The notes beneath the pieces are model-generated. The model was not told the origin of the DNA. It was given only the letters and a program-made list of their open reading frames with translations, and ran no database searches. A DNA stretch of 64,000 nucleotides from Thalassia testudinum. Its lineage: Eukaryota > Streptophyta > Magnoliopsida > Alismatales > Hydrocharitaceae. Positions 44,450 through 54,076 of the stretch are shown here, piece after piece. Location: contig JAZHRO010000046.1 of the NCBI GenBank assembly GCA_037157565.1, positions 18,388,501 through 18,452,500 on the forward strand, given 5' to 3'. Position 1 is the first letter of the stretch. Each line of letters opens with the position of its first letter. The position numbers and the translations under genes are program-made.

Positions 44450-47400
44450 ATTACAAGGAGTCACTCCACTCCTTTACATACCCCCAACACTCCCTAACAA
44501 TGTTCCCAACATTTATTGAGCCCCTTCTAAATAATCGCTCATTACGAGCAACCACACACTCCACATAACACCAGCCATCTTCACATGAGGCTTTCCTTTC
44601 ATCAAGAGTTTTGTCCACAAGCCATCCCATGTGGATATACATTCCCCACAATCGCCCCTCCAAATCTGGTCAGTCACTAAGCAAGATCAAAGTAGGTGCA
44701 CCCTACTATCCGTAGGGAAGTCGCATAAAGGACAATTTTGAGTAGGAGCTCCCAATCTTCGACAACTCGTTTCACCAGTAATAACTCCATCACGTCGACA
44801 CAACCACAAGAAGATCTTTATTTTTAATGGAATCTTCAAAAACTAGATTTTTACCCAATCCCTATCCTCCCTTGATGGTTCTGCATTTGTCGATCCAACC
44901 AGCTGCTTGTACTCTTTGGCTAGAGTGAAGATTCCATGATTCCACCTGAAACAATCCACATCACTCATCGACTGGAAAGCTTCCAAGTCTTCCAATAGAT
45001 GGTCCTGCTCAACCTGCATTTTGCCTCCCTCATGCCAACCAACGTCAGTAATATCCCATCTGCAGTTCACACTATCCCAACAATCATTGACTGAAGCCCT
45101 ACAGTCTGGAGGTGCAGTAAAGGCCCTTGGATATGTCTCCCTTAGATTGCCTAAGCATGACCACCTATCTGTGCAAAAAGAAAAGTGTCTCCCATCTCCC
45201 AAAAGAAGAGCAAAGTTAGCCCAATTGTCTTGTATTGCTCTCTACATAGACTTCCAGAATGGTGAGGGATGTTGAGGATGAGATGTCCATAGCTGCACCT
45301 GCGAGAAACCATGAGCCTCCTTGACTAACTATGACCAGACCTTCCCATCATCCTTGGCCAGCTTCACTGCCCATTTCAATAGCAGGGCATCATTGAATTC
45401 TTTCAGAGATCGGATCCCCAACCCTCCTTGTGAGCAAGGACTACACAACTGCTGCCACTTCAAAGGATGCAACAATCTACCTTTAGCCTTTGTACCCATG
45501 CGAAAAAGGAGCTTCCTCATCACATTCAACCTTTTCTACGCTACCTTTAGAGATATGAACACAGAGAAGAAGAAAACTAGTATCGAGGTTATGACCGAAT
45601 TGAGAAGAATCAATCATCCTCCCTTGGATAAAAATCTACTACTCCAACCCTCCAACTTAGTAGTCACCTTTTCAAATGGAATGGCGCAATCACTCTTCTT
45701 CAGTTTATTATCTCTAAGGGACAGACCCAAGTACCTTACCGACAATGTGGCAATGTGAGTATGTAGGATGGTTGATATGGCTTCACACTCCTGACCTAAC
45801 ATACCAAAGCAAATCAGAGATGACTTCGCACTTTTCACCCTAAGCCTCAAAATCTCAATAAATATAGTTATCATTGTGGAAAGGGTCTCCACCTCACATT
45901 TCCCCCCTTCTACAAGAAACATAGTATCGTCGATGTACTGTAGAATTGGTGCAAGCACCCTAGAATTGGACATAGAATAGCCCCTCACTATGCCTGCACT
46001 GGCTAGCTTGCAAGTAAATTGAGCCAAGGAGTCAACAGCTAAATTGAAAATTAAAGGGGCCAAGGGACACCCTTGTCACACTCCACATTGAGGTTGTATC
46101 CAAGCCCTGCATGGCCTCCTGTTAATCAGAGGTGAAAAGGATGAGGTAACAACACATCTTTTCATCCACTGTATCCAGAACGATGGAAATCCTCTCCTAA
46201 AAATCTCCCATAGGTAAGACCACGCAACTGAGTCATATGCTCTATGAAAGTCCACCTTCCACATGTATGCTTTACTTCTTCTGTGCCACCCAGCCACCAT
46301 CTCCTGCATGACTCTGAATGACTCTTGTAGTGATCTATTGGGAAGGAAGGTCGATTGCAATGGGTTAATTAAGTCTGACAAGACTCTTTTCAATTGATTT
46401 GCCAACACTTTACTAATTATCAAGTAGATCGAGCTTGAAAGTGCAATAGGTCTGAAATTCGACAGTCTCTCTGCCCCATTATTCTTTGACATTAAGAACA
46501 AGTACGATTTAATTATTCTCTCCATTTCTGAATTGCCACATTAGAACTCTTTGATAACATCCATAACATCTCCTTTAACCACATGCCAGAATTCCTTATA
46601 GGAAAAAACTTGAAACCCATCCGAGCCTGGAGATCCCTCAGCATTTAAACCATCCATAACCTCCATCACTTCCTGATCTATGATGGGCTCCATCAATTGT
46701 CCAGCTGCCAACTCACCTACACAGGAAAAGTTTGATGCTACCAGCCTCCACCCTGCCCTCTCTGCTGATCTGGTGGCTTCCCTGAAATGTCCGATTGCTT
46801 CCCTTTTAATATCATCAGGGGAGGTTAGCATAAGATTACCTGTCTTCAATTAGGAGATGAAGTTCACCCTCCTTCTAGAGCTCGCTGCCATATTAAAATA
46901 CTTAGTATTTACGTCCCCCTCCTTCAACCACAACTACCTTGATCTTTCTCTCCAATCAACTTCACTCTCTAGATCCTCAGCCTAGACCACCCCTTACCAG
47001 AATTTTCTCTGACCCATTTCTTCATCTGTCAACTGTCCGTCATTCGCTCTTTCATCCAGCATATGCAGCTTAGACAAAGCCTCAGTCCTCCTCTGATTTC
47101 TCAAAATCTTAACCGTCTTCCTGTACTCCTTCATAATATATCTCAGGTCCCCCAATTTACTAGACAACCAATAAGTTGCAGATCCTTCAACCTACTTCTG
47201 CTCCCACTAGCAATTGACCATTTCTTTAAACCCATCCTCCCTAAGCCAATACTTCCTGAATTTGAAGTATGTACCTGTGGATGACCCCTCCCCACTATCC
47301 CATAGTAAGGGGGTATGGTCCGAGAAGGATCGATCCATTCCTATCACAGATGAATGTTGGAATATTTCCTACAAGTCCACACTAGCAAAGAACCTATCCA

Positions 47401-47983
47401 ACTTTGAGGCCAACCCATTACAACTTCTCCAGGTATATTCTTCCTCGACTATTGGGTATTCACTTAGTCCCAATCCAGTCGAAACCAGCTGGAACCCAAG
47501 GGAGGCATGATCCACCATCCTATTCCCTTGGTCGTTCTCAGACAGAACGTAGTTAAAATCTCCTCCCACAAGCCACTGTACCCCTTCTACCCTACCTGAC
47601 ATCCGATGCATCTCCTGCCACGGATTGTTTCTTAGGCTATCAACACACAGGCCATAAAAATAAGAAATTATCAAGTCTTGATCATCCCTCATCGATTTGA
47701 GCCTACATGAGATCTGATACTGACCCTTCCAGACCTCTTTCAGTTGCAATCTAGAAATCTTCCACCACACAACCAGACCTCTAGACCTTCCTTGCACATC
47801 AACAACCCTAACATCCTCCTGACCAAATTGGAATAGCAACTGCCATGTTGAATCACATCTTCCTTCAATATGTGTTTCCTGTAGTAATGCACAATCCACT
47901 TCCAATTAATGAAGGTATCGTGCGAAGGAGGCCCTCCGCACCCTGTCACGCATCCTATGCACATTCCATGTGATAATTTTCAT
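44450..47983 (-). pseudogene. LINE L2 ORF2: endonuclease / reverse transcriptase / zf-RVT, broken
   Basis: ATG at 47981-47983 (MKIITWNVHRMRDRVRRA). Endonuclease block 47369-47905 with LLQETHIEG, GGDFNYVLSENDQ and SKLDRFF. Reverse transcriptase pieces 46541-46849 (GSDGFQVFSYKEFW), 46076-46525 (NFRPIALSSSIYLIISKVLANQLK, AYDSVAWSYLWEI) and 45614-46063, with the catalytic box QYIDDTMFLVEGG, YIDD in place of YADD. The linker and zf-RVT lie in 44843-45202 and 44451-44663 (NERLFRRGS). Stops and shifts between the pieces. Confidence 0.88.
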
Positions 47984-48155
47984 CTCCTAAATCATTCACC
48001 CCCTACTACCCCCTACCCTCTTCTCAACATTCAAGACAGCTGCTATCATCTCTTCATTGAATTTCTGAACACCACCTGTTGTCCTTCCGCTGAGTTTGTA
48101 TGTAGAGCACGCCATTTTTCCCTTAGAGGATGATCCTACTCCAAAGCATTGGCCT
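47984..48155 (-). pseudogene. LINE L2 ORF1 C-terminal remnant
   Basis: Short stretch upstream of ORF2, followed (beyond T5) by 52843-53059. No clear motif remains; assignment follows from position relative to ORF2 by comparison with L1. Confidence 0.4.
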
Positions 48156-49515
48156 GTTGGAACCTAGTTCCACATCATGTTTTGGTGTTAACAAAATTAT
48201 TATGGATTTATGTTTGCCATTAAGTGTTTTTCAGATTTAGGTGAAGGAGCAAGGCAAACACGAAATGATGGAAGCATGATGATGAGAAAGAGAAAATAAT
48301 GATAAGGAGGAGGCAAGTTGATAAGGATGGATCGAGAAGAAGAAGATCATCTTCGACAGTTTGTTTTTTTAGTTTAGATTTTACATTTATAGATTGTATA
48401 TGCCTCTTAACAAAGAATCATAACTTAGATCGTAAAATCAATTAGAGATAAATTAGGATTTATATTGCAAACATTTTCAAAATACATAATGAATTAAAAT
48501 GCTTAAAATAGGTACTTAGCAAGTACCGGTACTGTTCATCAGTACTGGTATTTGCAAGGCACAGGTTTGAGAAGTCATCTCAAACTGTGAAAAAGAAGTA
48601 CTGGTACCAACCATGAGTACCGGTACATGTTGGCCACAGGTTGAAGCCCTATTTCTGGCTTGAACCTTGCAAGTACCAGTACCCATAATGAGTACCAGTA
48701 TTGGTAGGTTACTGTGGCCAAGGAATTTCAAACCTAGGAGTCACAAGTACCTGTACCAGGACTCATGTACTGGTAGCAGTGAGCTGCTTGTACCGGTACA
48801 GGTACTTTAGTACCGGTACTAGCTAACCATTGGCTTAAAATAGAATTGCAGAAATATTAATTCCAACAGTATGAATGTTGAGAATTAAATCCCAACGTCT
48901 AGTAGATGAGTATCCTAGGTCCTAAGCTCTATAAAATGACCCTAGGACTCTTTGTTTGCACACTAGTGACACGAGAAAAGAGAAGAAAATTCCTAGAGCT
49001 ATAATTCATATTTTCCACCACATATTCAAGAGAAGAAATCGTGTTTGGTGCTTTCCAATTGTGCTACGGGTTTGCAAACACATTGATGTGTTTTCTTCAC
49101 GCAATTCAACATGATTCCCATCCCTTTTAGGCTCTCAAATCGGTAACATTATATTTACATTTGTTGAGAGGCTTAGGAACTTAGTTGTAGGATCTTTCTT
49201 TCTTACACCTATATTTCATTTATTCCTGAGCATTTGCTCGTTGGGTTGTAACAAATCCTTTTTTGTACTTGGGTTGAGGTAACCTGTTAATTACCTCGGT
49301 TTAGTAAATTGATTCTCTTGGGGTTGAGAGAATCGGGTTAAAAACCCTAAGCTGGGAGGCTTAGGTAGTGGAGTACCCAAGGAAGGGGAACCACTATACA
49401 TTTTGTGTCCTTTTGTGGTTTGATTGATTGTGCAACTCTTTCTTTTTATTACTAATATTGTTTAAGTGTTTGTGCGCATAGCCATATATATATCCCATAT
49501 CTTTAGATCCTATCA
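48156..49515 (+). repeat. T5 5' LTR
   Basis: Starts TGTTGGAACCTAGTTCCA (dyad GGAAC / GTTCC). Palindromic GTACCGGTAC-type words fill 48525-48830. TATA box TATAAAAT at 48930-48937. Ends ATCCTATCA. Confidence 0.92.
48525..48830 (+). promoter_or_regulatory. Array of GTACCGGTAC-type palindromes in T5 U3
   Basis: GTACCGGTAC, GTACTGGTA(C) and GTACCAGTAC variants occur near 48525, 48541, 48599, 48617, 48672, 48690, 48748, 48766, 48790, 48800 and 48813, often in pairs about 16-22 bases apart joined by (C/A)ATGA-like linkers. The array ends about 100 bases before TATAAAAT. The 3' LTR carries it at 51833-52130. Confidence 0.75.
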
Positions 49516-49518
49516 AGG

Positions 49519-49550
49519 GGTATCAGAGCTTATTCAAGTGGTATCAGAGT
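49519..49550 (+). other. T5 primer-binding site, two copies
   Basis: GGTATCAGAGC at 49519-49529 and TGGTATCAGAGT at 49539-49550. Only one is needed; the first is closer to the LTR end. Confidence 0.8.
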
Positions 49551-49584
49551 GGGTTGTGAGAAGAAGTAAAAACTCTTGCTCGCG

Positions 49585-51076
49585 ATGGCATCAACCTCAA
49601 GGCACACCAAAGGACAATCGTCGACCCGTCCTCCCTATTTCGATGGGATGGATTATGGGTATTGGAAGAGGAGGATGCAAGTCTTCCTCAAAGCAATGGA
49701 CGAGGAGGCTTGGATTCTCATTCAAGACAAGTACACTGATCCGAAGTCACGGGAAGGTGTTGCTTGGACAATGGAGCAAAAGAAAAAGATTGCAGGAAAC
49801 TCGAAGGCGAAGAACGCACTTTATTGTGTGTTGTCAAGGGAAGAATTTAACTGTATCTCAGCATGGAGTCAGCATTTGAGATATGGAACACACTTCAAAT
49901 CACCTATGAAGATACTAACAAGGTAAAAGAAACCCATATTTCTATTCTAACCGAAGAATATGAGTGCTTTAGAATGACAAGAGGTGAAACAATCAAAGAC
50001 ATGTACACAAGGTTTAGGGAAATAGTTAACCCCCTAAAGAACCTAACATGAAGTTCATAGAAGAGCAGCTTGTAAGGAAGATCATAAGATGTCTTATAAG
50101 TGATTGGTCTCCAAAGACCACAGCGATCCAAGAGGCAAAGGATCTATCCACTCTCCCCTTGGATGATCTGATTGGAAGCCTCATGGCATATGAAGTTCAA
50201 TTGGAGAACATAAAAAAGAGCGAGGAGAAGGTGACAAGAAGGAAGAAAAGTATTACTTTTAGAGCAATCACAAAGGACTCAGACTCAACAACATCGGAAT
50301 CTAAAGATGACGAGATGGAAATGCTCACTAGGAAATTCCAAAAATTACTCAAGAAACAAGGTAAGCAAGTAAATAAAATTTCTTCTAATATTATTTGTTA
50401 TGAGTGTAAGAAGAAGGGCCACTTGCAAAAGGACTGCCCCTTAAACATGAAGAAGGAAGACAAAAGGAAAGACACAAAAGAAGTCAAGAAGAAGAAGAGG
50501 AGAGCTTTAAAAGTAACATGGGATGATAGTGACTCCGACATGGACACCGACTCTAGCAAATCCGATGACGATGAGATTGCACATCTTTGCTTGGTAGCAA
50601 CTACGGAAGACATGGATAATGAGGTAAACATTGATTTTTCTTTTGAAGAATTATTAGAAGCATATGAAGAACTATATCATAAAGCTAGGTCATTTAAAAA
50701 TGAAAATAAGGTTTTAAAGAATAATTATCAAACATTAGAATTCAAAAAATCATGTTTAGAAATTGAATTAGAAATGTCAAAAGAAACTAATAATCAGCTG
50801 CATGCAAAGATATTAGAACTAAAAGATATTTACGAGCACTTTGAAGGGACTTTAAATAATCTTAAGAAAAACACTAGGCTAAACACTCAATTTTGTGATT
50901 CATTAAAATCAAAATTTCAAATTAAAAAGAATATACAAAATAAATCACATGCACCTAGGCATGCATGGATGTATCAAAAGGCTAAAAATCCCAAGAATTA
51001 TAGATCTAACACTAAAAAGTTCTGTAAATCTAAGGATTTGAAAGGTGCTAACTCTAAAGGACCCACAAGAAAATGA
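49585..51076 (+). pseudogene. T5 gag, two frameshifts
   Basis: ATG at 49585 (MASTSRHTKG) followed by RPPYFDGMDYGYWKRRMQVF, the copia gag signature. The frame shifts near 49860 (into FEIWNTLQITYEDTNKVKE..) and again near 50045 (into EEQLVRKIIRCL..WSPKTTAIQEAKDLSTL). The last 342-codon frame has a CYECKKKGHLQKDC zinc knuckle (CX2CX4HX4C, about residues 118-131), a K-rich stretch, an acidic DSDSDMDTDSSKSDDDE part and a long coiled coil. After TGA at 51074 the same frame continues for ~53 codons to FYYW, mirroring the FYWPW end of T4. No protease, integrase or RT follow. Confidence 0.87.
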
Positions 51077-51459
51077 GTACCTAGAAAAGATATTTGTTTT
51101 GTAGGAGTAGATCAAACTAATCAATGGGTGTTCAAGGCACATAATGAAACACTTCAACCTTTCTATAGGTTGAATGATGACCAAGAATGTTGGTCGAGAG
51201 ATGCTTGGTACCCACAAGCTCAATTTTACTATTGGTAAATTTTATGGTATGATATTTCTTCATTATTCTTGTGATTGACAAAAATGGGGAGAAAGATAGA
51301 AGGAAAATAGTAATATTTTTAGGGGGAGCATATATTGAGGGGGAGGATTTAATTAAAAGTTTTTTTTTTCCTTCATATAACATTGTTAAAAATTATTTTT
51401 ATTCCTATCATTATCTATTATTTGCAAGATAGTTTTGTCAACACCAAAAAGGGGGAGAT
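51077..51459 (+). other. T5 3' internal region with PPT
   Basis: Gag readthrough to about 51238, then purine runs at 51331 and 51345 and the PPT AAAAAGGGGGAGAT next to the LTR at 51460. A T-run lies at 51360-51370. No frame. Confidence 0.75.
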
Positions 51460-51502
51460 TGTTGGAACCTTGTTCCACATCTTATTTTGGTGTTAACAAA
51501 AT
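51432..51502 (+). promoter_or_regulatory. T5 inverted repeat enclosing PPT and LTR start
   Basis: Arms GTTTTGTCAACACCAAAA (51432-51449) and TTTTGGTGTTAACAAAAT (51485-51502) pair at 16 of 18 positions plus one G-U in RNA. The PPT and dyad GGAAC / GTTCC lie between. Same design as T4 34465-34539. Confidence 0.65.
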
Positions 51503-52821
51503 TATTATGGATTAATGTTTGCCATTAAGTGTTTTTCAGATTTAGGTGAAGGGGCAAGGCAAACAAGAAATGATGGAAGCATGATGATGAGAAAGAGAAA
51601 ATGATGACAAGGAGGAGGCAAGAAGACAAGGATAGATCGAGAAGAAGAAGATCATCTTTGACCCTTTGCTTTTTTAGTTTAGATTTTACATTTATAGATT
51701 GTATATGCTGCTTAACAAAGAATCATAACTTAGATCATAAAATCAATTAGAGATAAATTAGGATTTATATTGCGAACATTTTCAAAGTATGTAATGAATT
51801 AAAACGCTTAAAATAGGCACTTGTAAGCAAGTATCGGTACTATTTATCAGTATTGGTATTTGCAAGGCACAGGTTTGAGAATTAGTCTCAAACTATGAAT
51901 AACAAGTATCGGTACAAACCATGAGTACTGGTAAATGTTGGCCACAGGTTGAAGCCCTATTTCTGGCCTGAACCTTACAAGTACCAGTACCCATGATGAG
52001 TACCAGTACAGGTAGGTTACTGTGCTCAAGGAATTTCAAAACTAGGAGTCACAAGTACTGGTACCATTGATAAGTACCAGTTCCAGGACTCATGTACTGG
52101 TAGCAGTGAGCTGCTAGTACCGGTACCAGCTAGCCATTGGCCTAAAATAGAACACCAAAAATATTAATTCCAACAATATGAATGTTGGGAATTAAATCCC
52201 AACATCTAGTAGACGAGTATCCTAGGTCCTAAACTCTATAAAATGACCCTAGGACTCTTTGTTTGCACACTAGAGACAAAAGAAAAGAGAAGAAAATTCC
52301 AAGAGCTATAATTCTATTTTCCACCACATATTCAAAAGAAGAAATCGTGTTTACTGCTTTCCAATCATGCTACGGGTTTGCAGACACATTGACATGTTTT
52401 GTTCACGTAATTCAACACGATTTGCATCCTTTCCAGTCTCTCAAATTGGTAACATTATATTTACATTTGTTGAGAGGCTTAGGAACTTAGTTGTAAGATC
52501 TTTCTTTCTTACACCTGTATTTCATTTGTTCTTGAGCATTTGCTCGTTGGGTTGTAACAAACCTGATTTTGTACTTGGGTTGAGGTAACCCATTAATTAC
52601 CTTGATTTAGTAAATTGATTCTCTTGGGGTTAAGAGAATCAGGTTAAAAACCCTAAGCTGGGAGGCTTAGGTAGTGGAGTACCCAAGGTAGGGGAACCAC
52701 TATAAATTTTCTGTCCTTTTGTGGTTTGATTGGCTGTGCAAATCTTTCTTTTTATTACTAACATTGTTTGAGTGTTTATGCACATAGCCATATATATATT
52801 CCATATCTTTAGATCCTATCA
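51460..52821 (+). repeat. T5 3' LTR
   Basis: Matches 48156-49515 closely. TATA box at 52237-52244. A few palindromes differ from the 5' copy. Confidence 0.92.
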
Positions 52822-52842
52822 AGTGGTATTATAGCTTGTACA

Positions 52843-53059
52843 AGGCCCTCTGAATCCTCAAAAGAGAATGGGTCTGAATTCTATGCCAAACACCTTCAAT
52901 CAGCCTCCTATCCCTACAGACCCAAATTCACTACCATAAGTCCCCCCCCCCTCAATAGCATCTTGCACCATCGGTTCCTCATGTGTTGATTGGTCCATCC
53001 CCTTCATCTCTTCATTTGATACCTCAGAAAAATGAAGCTCTTTTCACTTCTTAAATTCG
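52843..53059 (-). pseudogene. LINE L2 5' fragment beyond T5
   Basis: About 217 bases between the T5 end and the resumed T1 LTR, with a C-run at 52946-52954. No motif; assigned to L2 by position only. Confidence 0.35.
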
Positions 53060-53753
53060 ATGTGTGTCATGGAGGGCAATGGGCACACGTTGTGGAGGGA
53101 GCAAGGTGGCTGCGTGGGTTTGCTTATGGCCGAGCGATATGTGTGTAGGGAGGTGGTGGTGTTGAAAGATGAAGAAGAAGAAGGGAAAAAGAAAATGGGA
53201 GAGGGTGGGTGGTGCTCGTGCTATCACCACAAGTGTGGAGTGCGATGGGAAAGGTGATGACGGAGTTTGCTCAAGCCACGGTGCATGTTGGAGTTACACG
53301 GTGTAAGCCTAGTTCATGGTGTAGGCGATGGGAAGGAAGATCCCCTGCAAGGGGAAAAAGATGATATATCTTCTATAGGTGGTTTCTCTATTGCGATTCT
53401 CCCTCTCGCATTCTGTTCTCTTCCGAGATCTCTACCCCTCTCCAATGGCAGTAATGAGGCAACAGCTTCGGAGGTGGTGTTGCACGTGGAAAGGAATTTT
53501 TGTGAGAAAGATGTGGTGCATATTTTCGACATCATCAGACATCCAAAGTAAGCTCTGGATGTCTTAAAAGTGAGATTTGGCTACGCTTGATTCTAGCAAT
53601 GCATATAATTATCTATAATATTAGATAAACATTACAAATATAAATTAAAATGCATGCATTTATTTTGTAATCAACTGGAAATATTAATATACTCTAAAAT
53701 GTACGAACTAACCAACTTAGGAAAAAAATTAGTCCAATAAATTGGACTCATAA
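53060..53753 (-). repeat. T1 5' LTR, outer fragment
   Basis: Matches 5735-6396, including the CTTGCAAGGGGAAAAAGATGATATATCTT-like block and the AT-rich tail. Ends TTGGACTCATAA (C to A against the left LTR), then GTATC. Confidence 0.87.
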
Positions 53754-53874
53754 GTATCAACTATTTTGGAGCTGGGGGAAGTTAGCTGTGGGCCTCTCTA
53801 CTAACCTAGCTTCGCTAGCTAAAAGCTAGTAGCTAAGCTAAGATGATTGGAGCTCTTGTGAGTTAAGAGGAGCT
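53754..53874. other. Flank between T1 and T7
   Basis: About 120 bases that continue the sequence left of T1 (4947). Contains CTAGCTAAAAGCTAG- and AGCTAAGCT-type inverted words. No gene. Confidence 0.5.
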
Positions 53875-53983
53875 TGACATGTCAATCTTCACTTTCGTTA
53901 AAATTTAAACATAAAATCACGTGTCGTTGTAAAGCTTTTTTGGTGGAAAATTGACCATCAAAATATTTAATAATTCAAAACTA
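53875..53983 (-). repeat. T7 LTR, first fragment
   Basis: CAATCTTCACTTTCGTTAAAATTT resembles the T6 LTR start (CAATCTTCATTTTCGTTGAAATTT), then GGTGGAAAATTG.CC. Interrupted by L3 at AAAACTA (53977-53983). Confidence 0.7.
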
Positions 53984-54076
53984 TGGCAGTCAGTGAGGAG
54001 GGCAATCCAAGACCACTGGTTAGAGTTTGTGCCTAAATTGGGTGATGGCAACAGCTTTGCATTCTAGGGTGATGTG
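53984..54076 (+). pseudogene. LINE L3 ORF2 fragment left of T6
   Basis: Reads WQSVRRAIQDHWLEFVPKLG then DGNSFAF-stop-GDV, matching the L1 part DNWNLFKSILGDRGSFKFWLEKW. T6 inserted at ATGTG (54072-54076). Confidence 0.8.

Larger units (their letters stand above)
48156..52821 (+). mobile_element. T5: gag-only Ty1/copia (SIRE-like) non-autonomous element
   Basis: LTRs 48156-49515 and 51460-52821 (1360 and 1362 bases), TGTTGGAAC..CCTATCA. PBS for tRNA-iMet, a gag frame with knuckle, no pol, PPT AAAAAGGGGGAGAT. After the 3' LTR about 20 bases resemble the PBS segment (AGTGGTATTATAGCTTGT). The target duplication is unclear: TGGCC (48151-48155) against AGGCC (52843-52847) is one mismatch. Inserted in LINE L2. 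Confidence 0.88.
44365..53059 (-). mobile_element. L2: 5'-truncated LINE, split by T5
   Basis: The 3' tail is a clear A-run (plus-strand T-run 44365-44378), then the family end ATGAGGAGTGCTATCG. It contains ORF2 (44450-47983) and only a few hundred bases of ORF1 region, so it is 5' truncated compared with L1. T5 splits it near 48155/52843. No target duplication was found; the target LTR lost ~680 bases at the junction. Confidence 0.8.
4948..53753 (-). mobile_element. T1: outermost non-autonomous LTR retrotransposon, split by T2, L1 and L2
   Basis: T1 is bounded by LTRs beginning TGAT at 4948 and ending TCAT(A/C)A at 53753, with GTATC directly outside on both sides (4943-4947 and 53754-53758), a 5-base target duplication. 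The PBS at 44244-44261 shows minus orientation. Its own sequence is about 4948-6396, ~12580-14982, 42383-44364 and 53060-53753; everything else was inserted later. No gag, protease, reverse transcriptase or integrase of its own was found, only a long frame of unknown function, so it belongs with large non-autonomous (LARD-like) elements. It shares its internal region with T6 although their LTRs differ. Confidence 0.85.
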
